This document shows, in pieces, positions 34,529 through 46,615 of a DNA stretch of 64,000 nt (position 1 is the stretch's first letter; the number at the start of each line of letters is the position of its first letter). The stretch is from Pseudisothecium myosuroides (Eukaryota > Streptophyta > Bryopsida > Hypnales > Lembophyllaceae): NCBI GenBank assembly GCA_951799445.1, contig OX637292.1, forward strand, positions 4,591,296 to 4,655,295, written 5' to 3'. The notes under the pieces are model-generated. The model saw only the letters and a list, made by a program, of their open reading frames with translations. It ran no database searches and was not told the origin of the DNA. A program made the translations under genes and the position numbers.

Positions 34529-36008
34529 TTAAGGTAAATAGCCCCACATCAATATCACTTTTAAATCAAGTGTATACCTCAAATTACAAGGAGTGATCTT
34601 GAATCCAATAAATGAGTGTCTCTTGGTTCCTAGAAAGTACTTCAAAAATGACATGAATCCAAATACATTACTATGCTTGCATCCAAATGATATATTAATA
34701 AATCTACATGTAACAAAGGTTTTTAATGTAGACATCAAAGATGAATTTTAAATATTATATAAATTTTACATTTAAAATTAAAAAGGTATTAATAGAAAGT
34801 ATATTTACTAGTACAAAATACGGCCCTAATCAAGATGTCCAAAACAATACAAAACATCTGAATCATCTTAACATAGTTGATTTGGAACTTGTTTTCTAGT
34901 TGTACAAAATACATAAATGCTAATGCAAACATTATTTTGGACATGAATTATTGCATGCAATAGTAGCATGTGTCTAGTTTTAAACTTACAAATGCTTAAT
35001 TTCTTGAGTCTAATCTAAATAAATTAAATTCAAATGAACCTTTCAAATCAAAACCTACAATGTAAAAAAATTGTAATTGAGATTTTGAATAGTTTGTTGT
35101 AAAACATTGATAATTGAGCCTCCATTCCAAGTTGGAATAATGATTTTATTGTCAAAAATCAATGCATCTCTTACATTGTGGAAGCCATTATCAATATTAG
35201 TGCAATACATCAAGTATTAGCGATGCATTTTGATGTATTTGAATGAAAAATAATCTATATTGAATTACAAACAATTTCCATCCTTTTTCAAAATACTTAT
35301 CTAGATTATATTTGGACCAATTTTCTTTCTTATGTCAAAAATCGTGAGCATTGGATTTTGACCACCTTTATATCAAATATATACAACATTATCATAGAGT
35401 GACCATGAAGTCATATGAACCTCATTCAACATGCTAATGTATGTTTTCCATTTAAGAGTGTTGGATTTCTAAACATGTAGGTAATCAAAAGGATGGTTTT
35501 CAATTTATGTTATTATTTCATATGTACTTGAATAGGGATTCACAATCATACCACCTTCAGTTTTCCAATCAATTTGCGTTTTAGGCAAAGAAAGATATTT
35601 TTAAGTCTTTCTAATAGGATTACAAAAAAGTATAGAATCAACAAAGATTATATAGCAAGGCCACCATAAAATTAGAATCAATCTACACTATGTAGCAAGA
35701 AATTTGTATTTTTTACTTTCTAGTACATTAATTTTGAAAAATGAACATTTAATACGATAACGTTGCCCACTTGAAAAATTGAGAAATGAAATAGTATGGA
35801 GAGAGTTATATTAGAAAATAAGCATTTCATTTTTGTCAAAATGATTTTCAAGTCTTCATTTACAAAAATCATTGCTTTGAATTATATTTCTCCACTCATT
35901 ACAAACCAATTGAAATCTATGAAGACTACCTATTGGTACAAAGCAAAGTATTAAACGCCACAAATCCAATGGGGTAAAAATATCCAATTCCTCATTCACA
36001 AGATTCAT
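34529..36008 (-). pseudogene. Degraded F-box / kelch-type gene
   Basis: Starting at 36008 the frame reads as an F-box of about 40 residues: PLDLWRLILCFVPIGSLHRF, then QLVCNEWRNIIQS, the usual VCxxWRxLI signature of the Skp1-binding motif. It then stops (about 35856). Further along the same strand, other frames give fragments like those after the F-box in plant F-box/kelch proteins (CNPIRKT with a stop, then GGMIVNPYSSTYEI) out to about 34529, broken by many stops. The family links targets to SCF ubiquitin ligases; this copy cannot make a full protein. A 68-bp MITE sits immediately upstream of the first Met. Confidence 0.6.
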
Positions 36009-36021
36009 AATTTTATTTTTT

Positions 36022-36089
36022 ACTATAAGAACCAATATTATAAAAACAAGTATTTTCAAAAATAGGATTTTCAAACTTATTCTTATAGT
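36022..36089. mobile_element. 68-bp MITE with ACTATAAGAA ends
   Basis: ACTATAAGAACC at one end and TTCTTATAGT at the other, same end type as 19841-19929. It creates an artificial N-terminal extension on the F-box relic. Confidence 0.5.
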
Positions 36090-36101
36090 TTCAGGATTCA
36101 T

Positions 36102-36931
36102 TAATTTTTATATTAAATTTGTCTTCCATTTTCTTCAATATTGAATAAAACAGAATTGAAGTTGGAATAAAAAATATTAAAAATAAATTATTTGGTGTAC
36201 ATTAATTTTTTATATTGTAGAATGAAATGCCAATTCATTGAAGTGTAGAATTAAATTAAAACTATCTTTCAAAACATTGGGATATGAAGGCAATTGTATT
36301 TTTTTTGCTACATATTGCTCTATAACCACATATTTATTATTGTGCTTCTTGCTTGCATCAATAAATCATTTTGTGCATTTCAGGGCCTTAAGTTTATGAT
36401 TTAGATTTATACCCTTCTACTAAAAAGAGGTTATAAATTATATTTATTAATTTAAATTAAAATATGCATTACTTTAACTCATTATCAGCATCCAATTCTA
36501 ACATATTATCATTAAATTTGTGTCAACTGAAATTCAACATAGATATAAGTATGAAATATTTTTATTAAATTATAAAATCATTAATTACTTACTTTATGAA
36601 ATGGTATTATAAAATTATTAGTGGATAAAATGATTTCAAGTTTACACATGAAAGTCATATAGCCATAAATGTTGCACCACAGTAATAGAGTATGTAATTC
36701 AAATAAGTCAAATTCCGCTGCAAAATTGAATCAAGAATTTTTTCTCTTTTGTTATTATATGGCAACAGTGGAATTCTTACATCTATAAATAATTTAATTC
36801 CTTTGAATAATAAATCTTTTAAGCATTGAGCTTGTACTGTTTTTTTCATGCTTATGTTTTGAAGTTGTAAAATGGAAAAGAAAATGCAAAATTAAAGGAT
36901 CCCTTAAACAACAATCGAATTTTAAGTTTTG
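36102..36931. other. AT-rich intergenic DNA
   Basis: Nothing supportable. One 64-codon minus-strand frame (36655-36849) has no recognisable motif. Confidence 0.5.
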
Positions 36932-37585
36932 ACCCCTAAATGCCCAAGGTCTTCATTGAGCTTCTTGAAATTGGCTTGAAATTGAACAAAAAGATAACAT
37001 TTTGGTAAATTTTATCAATTTTTTTTTAATTGTAACTATACAAATTCAAACTAAAAAAGTTAGAAATCACATAGAAAAAGAAAACACAACAATATTATTT
37101 ATGGATTGAAAGATTATAATGTTTGATCTTGATGATGTTAAACTTGTGAAAGTGATGTGAAGTCTTTCAATCCTTTCTTCACATGTAAAATCAAAAAAAT
37201 GAGTCACTAAAAAAATATGAGGTTAAAGGGCACAATATGCATAGTCCCAGTCAATTACTGGCTTCTCAAAATCTACTTTGTACTTTTTTCAAATGAATTT
37301 CTAAGGTGATTTTTTCTTCAAGAACTAGTGTATTTGATGCTCATTTCCAAGAGCCCTCAACATTAGAAAATCAAGATTTGCTATGGACATCTTTGCACAA
37401 AATCTTGAATAGAAAAATCATAATCATTCATTTTCAAAATCAGATTTTGGTTCTAAAACTAGACTTCAAAAATAATTATTTAAAGATATAAACTATAAAC
37501 TACTAAAAATAGAACTTGGTAAGGTTTTATTTAACATCAAGTATTGCAATATGAAAATTTGGTGCCCCATGCATTTAGGAATTAA
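36932..37585. mobile_element. Decayed TTAA-type MITE, family 2
   Basis: Starts GACCCCTAAATGCCCAAGG and ends CATTTAGGAATTAA. The interior matches 27654-28296 in inverted orientation, for example 'gattgaaagattataatgtt' near 37106. Confidence 0.7.
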
Positions 37586-37629
37586 ATGTTTCATTGTCAA
37601 TAGTTGTAATTTAAAAATTTTCCTCAAAT

Positions 37630-38512
37630 TATTTTTTAAAATTGTATAATCCAATTTTGTAGCAGAGCTCTACTAATTTATTGAACTATCAAAAAATAAA
37701 AATGTCTTTTGTGTGAAGATAGGAGAACACATCAACTTTAAAGGATTATAATTTTTTTCAATCCATGCTCCAAAGTAAAAGTTATGCAATCCTAAGTCCA
37801 ATACAAAGGTCAATAAGTAATACAAAAAAATCCACAAAAAGTAAAAAAAAAATTCAAAATTAATTTTTTATAGAAAGTATTTTTGTCTTTATGGAAAGAT
37901 TTGAATCATTCTATTTGTACTAGTGATGAAAGAGTTATGGACAATCTTTTTTTTAAGCTATCTAAGCATCTTAAAAAAAAATAGAATCCATTTTTAAATG
38001 CAACCATTTTCAATTGCAATTATTTGACAAAGTTAAGTTTGACAAGTAGGATTATTATGTTTTGATTTCATCTAAGAGCTATTAATAATTTAGTCTATCG
38101 TTCAATCTTGGACTTACTTCTATTTAACAATTTTTCAAAAAACGAATATCAATTTATTTATTTTCCAAATTATTGTCTTGGGCTTTCAATATAATTCTTC
38201 AACATAAAAATATTTGAATTCAAAGTCTATAGTGCAAATTTTTTCTATAAATGGCAATCATAGACATTTGAAATTGTAAGACAACATTCAAAAAATTTGT
38301 GTTTTTTCAACTTTGAATGCTAATATCTTCCAATTTAAATGGTCAAACTTCATAAGATATTTACCACATAATCTGAGCCAAGTGAAGTACAAGATCCTAC
38401 AATTAAATTCAAAAAGAATATTTTTCTGTTTTTTTGGATGAATGTAGTAGAAGTGGCAATTTTAAGTGTTTTTTGACCCTCCAAAATGGCCTTAGGACTG
38501 TAGGATTTAAAA
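37630..38512. mobile_element. Decayed TTAA-type MITE, family 1
   Basis: Ordered matches to the intact family include 'gagttatggacaatctt' (about 37931), 'tttcatctaagagctatt' (about 38077) and an end like GGCCTTAGGACTGTAGGATTTAA. Both terminal TTAA motifs are decayed. Confidence 0.55.
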
Positions 38513-39100
38513 TAACATAAAATAGAAGGGAAAAAATTGAAAAAAAGCTTTTGATGTTAGAAAAATTTCAAGCCTTGTTTGGACTGACTGGATGCGTAAA
38601 ATGTGCATTTTGGAAAAATATCAACCCAGAAAGGTGTCAGGGAATTTGTAAGTAGAGCAGTCAACCAGTGTGCTCGTTGAAAATTTGATAAAAATTTCGG
38701 CCATGTTTTGGCAGAATTTATTTTTTATTATTTAAAAAAAAATCTTTTTTTCCCCGTTGTATTTGTACATTCACCAAAACCCTAACAACCTTCTACAAGG
38801 TCTAGATTTCATGTACTAAAACACAAATCTTATGGCCTAAAAGTTGATTTTTTAGCCTTTGTCTTCAAGGAGATGTTGAAAGTTCCATAACCTCAAGTGC
38901 CGAAACACCACCAAGTGGCAATTCTTCATTAGTCCTTCAATAATTGCAGGAATTGAATTTTGGAGACAAAACATTCAATAATTCATACAAAAATGCATCC
39001 AAACTCACATGCATGTGGAAATTACATATTGAAATTTTTAACAAAAATGTACATCTAAAATTTTAATTTGCACATGCAAAGAGTCAAAATTAAACAACAA
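38513..39100. other. Intergenic, no gene seen
   Basis: AT-rich sequence between decayed MITEs. No frame or motif supported. Confidence 0.5.
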
Positions 39101-39109
39101 TAGTTGATT

Positions 39110-39640
39110 GATATCCGAAAATCAAAATTTGATTCTAAGGTATTTTAGGGTCTAAGCAAATAATTGCTTAAGTTTAGCCTCAAGGCAACTTTTGTTGTAG
39201 AAAAAGATGTATTTACAATTTTTCTATTCAAATTTTCAAGCAAGTGTTGATTTTCCTATATCAAACCCCCTTGAAGGTGAGACCCCAAATACACTAAATC
39301 TTAGAAGAAGTAAAATGTGTTGAAAATTGAAAATGCATCAAAAAATTTATTGTATACCAATAGATCTATGTCTACTAAACAATACTCAACAAAAATTGTA
39401 CATGATATTTCCTCCAACGTCATATTTTTTATATGACAACCATTTTAGATTTGATAAGATTGTATACAATGAATTGAAAAACATTGTTCAACTTCCACAT
39501 TTCTAGACGTGTTGGTGATCAATCTTTTAAGCCATATATGATATTGTTGTGTTTTGTTTTACCACATGATCCGTAACATACTTCAAGAAACTTGAAAAAT
39601 AGCATAAGCAATTAAAAAGATCCAAAACTCTCGTCTCAGC
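39110..39640. mobile_element. Strongly decayed TTAA-type MITE, family 2
   Basis: Interior resemblance to 27654-28296 in the order expected: 'tttttctattcaaattttcaagcaagtg', 'ccccaaatacactaaatctt', 'gccatatatgatattgttgtg'. Ends not placeable. Confidence 0.4.
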
Positions 39641-39736
39641 CAGGACACAACCAATCATAACATGACTTTTATATTTATAGAACAAACATAATGTGAACTC
39701 TTAGAGAATTGTAGAGCCGGTGTATATTGCATATTA

Positions 39737-40057
39737 AGGTTGGAGGTCCATAAAGCACTCAAGCTCTAAAAGTGTCCTCTAACACAGAGGTACATTTTGC
39801 TCTCTATTGCACCAACAATGTACACAAACTATAATGTACATTTCAAGAGGACACTTTTAGTGACTACTACGTTTGAACTTCAAAAATTCATAACTAATTC
39901 CACAAAGCTCCAAAAAATATGAAACGGCTTGGATTAGATGCTAATTCCATTTGTCTTTCAAGAAAAATTTACTGAAAAACATTTCAAGAAGTTTAACCTC
40001 CCCCAATTAATTTTCAGCTCTTAAATGGGCTCTTCATGGACCTCCAACCCTCAACCT
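39737..40057. mobile_element. TA-flanked MITE, 321 bp, AGGTTGGAGG ends
   Basis: TA at 39735-39736 and 40058-40059. Ends AGGTTGGAGGTCCAT and, inverted, AGGTTGAGGGTTGGAGGTCC. The interior shares about 80 bp with 55883-56177 ('cataactaattcca', 'aaaatatgaaacg') although the terminal repeats differ. Confidence 0.7.
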
Positions 40058-40611
40058 TAGTACTCTTTTCATGGTACTGTTGATATCCAGTGCAAAATTA
40101 AGTATTCACCACCTCCAAAACATCTCTGCAACAATCATGAACATGCTACACCAATTGCGCTTCAATTTGTCAGCTGTAACTGGATTCACACGAGAGTCTT
40201 GAACTCCATGGCCACAGGTCATCCTTCTACACATATATATACGAAAATCTCATCATCAAATTGGTTTTCACTGTCTTTAATATTTTATTAATCTTCAAAA
40301 ATGTCCAATTCACAAATCAAATCACACGAGAACCACGAACCATTTGAGGTAAGTTTTTAAAACTTGGAAGGGCAAGGCCAATTTTCAGCCAAAACTTATC
40401 AGATTCCTAGACAAACAAGTGCACTCCTTATTTCTTCAATATCACTGAAAGTCATTTGTCAAACATCTCTTGCCCTTTGCAGTGTTTCAAGAATAAAATT
40501 ACATTGACGGTGCACTATCGCTCCTTCACTTACATATGCCGCAGATAAACGATATAATCACTAGTAACTGAAGTAGCTCAAAAGATCAACGCTATGTGCA
40601 TATTAGCATAT
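40058..40611. other. Intergenic before unit 2
   Basis: No gene seen. If the duplication extends left of the window, this stretch may match sequence just outside it. Confidence 0.4.
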
Positions 40612-40902
40612 ATTTCGAGATAATGTACAAACTATCAACAAGAGTAGTTACTCAATATTAAGGACAACCCTCAACCTCATCCAATTCAAGCAACAGTATT
40701 GGGTGACAGTCCAATCGACCTAGACAATCTTGATTTTTATCTCGTCAATTTCATTCAGATCAACAGATTCAGGAAACAAACAAAGACTTCTTGTACCTTT
40801 ACATTAGGAACGGATGCAAAGGAAGCTCAAACTTACTGGAGGCTGAGGCCAATCCTAAGCACAAGTAGTTGGAAATGCCACCAATATCTATTCATGATGC
40901 TC

Positions 40903-42944
40903 TTAACTCCGGAACTTCGGACAGTGCTTCTCAAATTTTCCTACTATATCGCTGAACTTCGGTCTCTGTGAAGGCTCCAAGTGCCAACATCTTGCAACCA
41001 AACGTTTAAGCCAACCATCAATACCGCGAGGCAATACAGGCCTTTCTCCCCTCACACATACAGCTGCATAATCATTTCTTGCGAGATGCTCCAAGGGAAT
41101 ACCCCCAGTCAATACCTCATAACAGGTCATCCCATAGCTATACACATCGGACTCACGTGTGTATGTACGCACCGTCTGAGATCCAATTTGATTCAAAATC
41201 TCAGGCGCTTTCCAAAAACGTGTCCCCTCCACCAACATGGAGCATTCAAAATCAGCAACCTTGAAATCGATAAGCTCATCGCTGGCGTCGCTAGGAAACT
41301 CACCAAACACATTCGTCACAAGCACATTGGCAGCTTTCAAATCTCGATGGAGAATGCCACGCTCGTGCAAGTGTTGCATGCCCAAAGCAATCTCGTACAT
41401 GACTCTCTTCGCAAACTCAGGCTTGAAAGGTCTGCTCTGGGTGCTGGGCTGCCTCATTCGATGCTCAATCAAGCGGCGGAGATCACCCCCTTCTCGGTTG
41501 AATATAAATGCAAAATCGTCATTTTCATCCACCATTGCACCCAACACTTCACAGGTCCTCGTGGCACCACGAAGGAGGCCCATGAATCCAAACCGCAGAT
41601 GGCCAGGAGAATCCCCGCTCTGCAACATTCCAGGCGGCCACTGCTGCACCATCTCTCGTAAAGAAATATGTTTAAACAACTTCACCACACAAGGGACTTT
41701 GACACCGTTCTCCTTTTCGAACTCAGCTTCAAATATCTTTCCTTGTGCTCCTTCAGCAATTTGTCGTCCCGGTTTCAAGTTACGGAACGTGTAACTGAAG
41801 AAGTTTGAGAACTGTGGATGGTGTTTGAGAGTTTCAAAGATTTGCTGGTTTGTTTCCTCTCGAAGATCATCCTGAACATGAGAATTAGGGCTCTCACTCC
41901 AATGGGATTTTGAAGCTTCTACTTCTTGCTCAACGGTATGGGTTGTGGTGTCCGGTAACTTGGATTTGAATACCTTCACTATCTCTTCAAATTCAGGTCT
42001 GTGTGAAGGATCCGAGTGCCAACACTTTTCGATCAAATCTTTGAGCCAATCATCCATGCGGTTAGGCAGCGTAGGTCTGAGTGATCCGTCTATAACACGA
42101 TCCATATCTGACAGTGTGAGACTTGTAATTGGTCTGTCTCCAGTGAGAATTGCGGAACAAGTCATGGCGTAAGAATACACATCTGATTTGTTGGTGTATG
42201 CAATGCGAGCATAGTTGCCTTCCTGTATTCCCCGATGAATTTCAGGTGCTCTCCAATCAAGCGCACCAATCCTTCCAACCGAACTCTCAAAATCAAATAT
42301 GTCGAGGAAGGTGGAGTACTGGTACAGACCATTACACTTCCTGGTTGCAGGTTCCTGTGTAGTATAGCATGACCGTGTAATTGCTGCATACCAATGGCAA
42401 TCTCCAGCATCATTTTCTTGGCACACGTATCTCCGAAGGGAGGTCGTTTCAAGGATTTGAGTTTACTCATTCTGAGCATAATGAGGGTCCTCAAATCACC
42501 CCACACTCTCCTCAACACAATGGCGAAGCTCCCAGCATATACTCCATCCTCCAAAATCAGCCCACCCAGTATCGAACTTGTCCCACTGGAAAACCCGGGG
42601 AAGACTGCACTCCCCCCTGTCAACAGGCCGGCTGGGAATCGTTCAATGAGATCATCCTTTAACCCTAGCCGATCAAATACGTTCAACGCACACGGGAACT
42701 TCCTCTGCATAAAGGTAAACTCCCCTTCACAAATCACTGAAAAGCGCGTTCTCGTAACTATTCTTCCAACTTTCATATCAGGAAAAGTGAACCTGAAAAA
42801 CTCCGAAAACTTAGGGTCCGCCTTGAGCTCTTCAAATCTTTTCAAGTTCGTTTCGACCACTTCCGCGCCTGAGAGCCTGAGGAATCGGTCAACATCTTCA
42901 TATGCTGTTGAAGGTCCTCGGGAACTAGACCAAGAGGTACCCAT
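40903..42944 (-). pseudogene. Tandem kinase, unit 2 copy, frameshifted
   Basis: The start MGTSWSS at 42944 corresponds to the unit 1 start, with about 17 extra residues inserted after it. The frame reads through most of domain 1, then shifts at about 42305: relative to unit 1, 37 bases are missing between the TPPS codons and the FDFES codons. Downstream, the rest of domain 1 and all of domain 2 are open in another frame to the shared KFRS stop. Domain 1 is more decayed catalytically: CALN for CALK and HRN for HRD. Domain 2 keeps HRDLKAAN and DFE and is clearly closer to unit 1 than domain 1 is. A truncated product of about 230 residues, or a domain-2-only protein from an internal start, remains possible. 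Confidence 0.7.
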
Positions 42945-43474
42945 CTTATTTCTACACAAAAGATCTTGACGAGAAACAAGAACCCATGCAATAACACCCG
43001 TCAAAAAACTAGTAATTCCAACCCATTGCACTCAACCTCGAGAAAACCTCGAGAAAACTCATATCTGCCTTCTGAAACTAAAAATGTTTTCACCAAAACT
43101 TCAGCCATCGGTTTCTCACAAACAGCAGAGGTGGTTCACATTTCTTCCACCCACAAACAAATATTCTCCTGCACCAGTTCACCAACACCATATATTTCAA
43201 CAGATTGAACAATTTAACTGCACAGGTACGACAAATGAAGTCGCAAGTTCTCCTTACCGACGCACTGAAAACTAGCAGTGTAGATCGATCGGCACTCCAA
43301 GGTCCGTTGCTTGCTTCCAGTGGTTGTCAAGAGCGGGTCTGGAGAGCAGATCAGACAGGGCAGAGAAATTTGATGAGGACAACGACGAGGCGGAACCAGT
43401 GCACGAGAAAAAGCGGATACACGTGTGTCTTACCAAGGCATACTACAGTATTGGGTGCAAGATAACTTACAGTA

Positions 43475-43864
43475 GGGGAGGCAACCCATTCCAGATCAGC
43501 ATTTGGGCTATGTAGGCTGTTCTCTTTCCTTGCAGGAGGAGATGAACAGTGATTAATTATGGCACAGTTCCGACACAGATGTGGCGTATTTTGATTGGCT
43601 ATAAGACTCTCAATATTGCAACCACCCTTTGGTCGATTTTATTTTCTGTCCATGGTCAAAAATAGCAAGCCCTATGTCACCAGTATGGAAGGAACAGAAT
43701 CTTCCGTTGAAAAATTCATGGCAATTCTATTTTGAGATTAAAAAAATTGAAAAATTATAGAACCCTTCCAAACTATATTTTTGCACATAGGACAATTTTC
43801 CAATTGAAGAACCCCACCCGGATGCGTGTAACTGCTTAAATGATCAGAAATGGGTTGCCCCTTC
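43475..43864. mobile_element. TA-flanked MITE, 390 bp, GGGGAGGCAACCC ends
   Basis: TA at 43473-43474 and 43865-43866; ends GGGGAGGCAACCCATTCC and, inverted, GAAGGGGCAACCCATTTC. Absent from the matching unit 1 position (about 2965), which supports insertion after the duplication. Confidence 0.75.
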
Positions 43865-43971
43865 TAAACCATTCCACACCAGGCTAAGACTTGCACCATA
43901 AGATTGTCATGAATTACATATACCTTACTTTATGCTTATTCAGGACAGTAATACACTGGTAAATGGATATA

Positions 43972-44680
43972 GGGAAGGCAACCCATTTACTTAAGAAAAT
44001 ATAGGTATCTAGAGGGCGGTTTCTTTTAGGGGGAAATTATTTTGATTTAACTAGTTGGAGATTGTGTCCATCCCATATTGGTGATACATGGGAAGGCACC
44101 CATTCCTGACCACTTAAGGAATTCCATGTATCTACAAGGCAGTTGTTGTAATTGGATAAAAAGTTTCTTGTGTAGCAATAGACTACAAAAAGTTTCCATA
44201 ATTTTCTAGATTTTTTTTCCACAAAACATAATTATTGTGAATTTTTCAGCAGAATATTTTGTTCCTTCCATACCGGTGATATAGGGCTTGCCTATTTCCG
44301 ATCATGGGCTGAAAACAAAATCGACCAAGAGGTGGTTGCAATATTGAGAGTCTTGTAGCCAATCAAAATGCGCCACAACTGCCCCGGGAACTGCACTACA
44401 ATTAATCACCGTTCATCTTCTCCTTCACGAACCTACACAGGAATGGGCTGCTAATCAAAAATGGGTTGCCTCCTATAGGTCTTGCTATTTCCGACCAAGG
44501 ACTAGTTGCAAAATCAACCAAGGGTTAATTGCAAAAATGAGAGTCTTTGAGCCAATCATAATGCAACACAAATGCCTTGGGACCATGCCATAATTAATCA
44601 TCGTTCTTCTCTTCCTTCATGGAAAGAGAGAAGTCTACTCTGCGAGAATGGGATGTTGGTCTGGAATGGGTTGCCTCCCC
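43972..44680. mobile_element. TA-flanked MITE, 709 bp, same end family
   Basis: TA at 43970-43971 and 44681-44682; ends GGGAAGGCAACCCATT and, inverted, GGGGAGGCAACCCATTCC. The unit 1 site (about 3051, 'gaatggtatgtgg') is empty. It holds an internal duplication: 44260-44420 resembles 44455-44600. Confidence 0.75.
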
Positions 44681-44928
44681 TATGGGCGTGTGTATGGCAA
44701 TACAATAGTTTCCAGTAACTTATCTGATGCCGTGAGTTCTTGCTGAAATGTGGAACTGAAGTTCTTCCGAACCTTGTCTTCTGACACAAAAATGATACTG
44801 AGTAATCAACTCGCCCGGCCTTTTTGTTCCACTGGGTAGGTTCTAGAAACACAACTGTAGCTTTCCTTTCCACTTGTACAGTCAGACTTCTATAATAAGA
44901 TATAGAGGTAGACAATGCGAGACGTTAA

Positions 44929-46611
44929 GTACCCCCTATCAAGCTTTTGGGTGGTACTTGTGGCAGTGGGCCTTGTATGTGGCTGCCCTGCCCAGACTCC
45001 CTCCCGGCCCACCACTATCATCCCGGCCCACCACAGCCTATCCTCCGGTCCTCCCACTCCAGTTCGTGAGACGTCTCCCGCCTGCAGCTCGCACTCTGTT
45101 TCCCGCCCGCAGCTCCAGATTGACGCAAAGTGATTGCATTTTTGGCACACCACACCAAATCACAACTCCAGATTTTTGAGCGTAGTATTTTGAGGCTTCA
45201 GAGTTAAGGAGCGCAGATCTTAGGGGTTCACAGAAACCAAATCTGGATTTTCGGATTTAGGTTCAGAAATTTAAATCAGGAGTGACATCTCCCCCTCTTC
45301 TACCCTCACGCACATACACATACAAAAGATACAATACATTCCTACACACACACACACACAGAAGTTCCTCAAAAAGCCTACATACACATACACACACAAA
45401 AGTTTCGTGCTAATGTATCAAACTTTACGTGCACTTCTATTGTGAAGCTGTCAACTCCATTTAAGAAAACTAAATGTATAGGACTATACAAAAGTGTTCA
45501 GACGAAGGACATACCTTCTAAGTAGCCATCCACCCGTACAAGTGTGTGCCACTTTCATGTGGAAAGTCCTTGTCAAAATCTCCACGTCCTCGTTTCTTGT
45601 GATTGAAACTATTATCAAATGCTTCAGCATCCTTGAACCCATCTATCAAGTTTAGAAACCCAATGATAGTCATGCCCAGGTGACCTCTATAATCATTCAA
45701 TACCTTAACCGATTATGGATTGAAGGCCTAAAATAAATATACAGGTTCGAGTTAATCATTGGAGCACATCGAAGGGCAATCTCTCAATACAAATAACGTA
45801 ATTTAATTCACTCTGATTTTTAACATCCTTAGGGTGAGAATGCTCAGTGCCTTGAGGTGCTCTTTAGTCTCTGCCCCACCACCATCAATACGAAAACCAT
45901 CACTAGGCTTTCGAGTTCAATTGTTCTCGAAGCTCGAGCAAAAATAATGGATTGTCACCACGTTTTATTCCATTCTATGTATTACAAATTACAAGCCCTG
46001 TCTGCAAGCAACTTTCTCATCTTTGACAGGTGATTATTTAAAAATCTGACGAGAGTAGTGCTAGTCCAACCTTCTTGATGTATCTTCATCCATTTCCTTT
46101 TCCACTTGCTTGGGTGAGGCAAGAATGTATTGTATCTTTTGTGTGTGTATGTGTATGTAGGCTTTTTGAGGAACTTCTGTGTGTGTGTGTGTGTAGGAAT
46201 GTATTGTATCTTTTGTGTGTGTATGTGCGTGAGGGTAGAAGAGGGGGAGATGTCACTCCTGATTTAAATTTCTGAGCCTAAATTTGAAAATCCAGATCTA
46301 GATTATGTGAACCCCTAAGATCTGCGCTCTTGAACTCTGAAGCCTCAAAATACTATGCTCAAAAATCTGGAGTTGTGATTTGGTGTAGTGTGCCAAAAAT
46401 GCAATCACTTTGCGTCGATCTGGAGCTGCGGGCGGGAAACAGAGTGCGAGCTGCAGGCGGGAGACATCTTGCAAATTGGAGTGGGAGGACCGAAGGACGG
46501 GCTATGGGAGGACCGGAGGCCGGGAGGGAGTCTGGGCAGGGCATCTCGGGCATAGCAACCACCCACAGGGCCCATTGCCACGAGTACCTCCAAAAGCTCG
46601 ATGGAGGGTAC
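44929..46611. mobile_element. TTAA-flanked long-TIR element with captured gene fragment, 1.68 kb
   Basis: TTAA at 44925-44928 and 46612-46615. Unit 1 has a single TTAA (3287-3290) at the matching place. Inverted arms of about 476 bp (44929-45405 and 46136-46611) start GTACCCCCTATCAAGC / GTACCCTCCATCGAGC and include a CA/GT microsatellite. The 730-bp centre contains an XS-domain exon relic. No transposase. The superfamily is not certain: TTAA fits piggyBac or Kolobok. Confidence 0.85.
45515..45727 (-). pseudogene. XS-domain (SGS3/FDM-like) exon relic
   Basis: After a plausible acceptor (tatttattttag) the frame gives AFNP, a TAA stop, then SVKVLNDYRGHLGM, TIIGFLNLIDGFKDAEAFD, a basic GRGDF segment and HLYGWMA. 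This follows the XS-domain pattern seen in plant SGS3/IDN2/FDM proteins: NP-x-x-V-x-x-L-x-x-YRGH-G, then a hydrophobic strand, then W/D-G-x-x-A-AF, then LYGW. A second stop follows YGWMAT, just before a donor-like AAG/GTATGT. XS domains bind RNA in small-RNA silencing. With two stops and no neighbouring exons this is a dead fragment carried by the transposon. I matched the pattern by eye. Confidence 0.65.
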
Positions 46612-46615
46612 TTAA

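Larger units (their letters stand above)
40612..44928. repeat. Segmental duplication block A, unit 2 copy
   Basis: Matches 1-3289 in the same order and orientation. It is interrupted by two TA-flanked elements and ends at TTAA 44925-44928, the site of the TTAA-flanked XS element. Confidence 0.9.
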
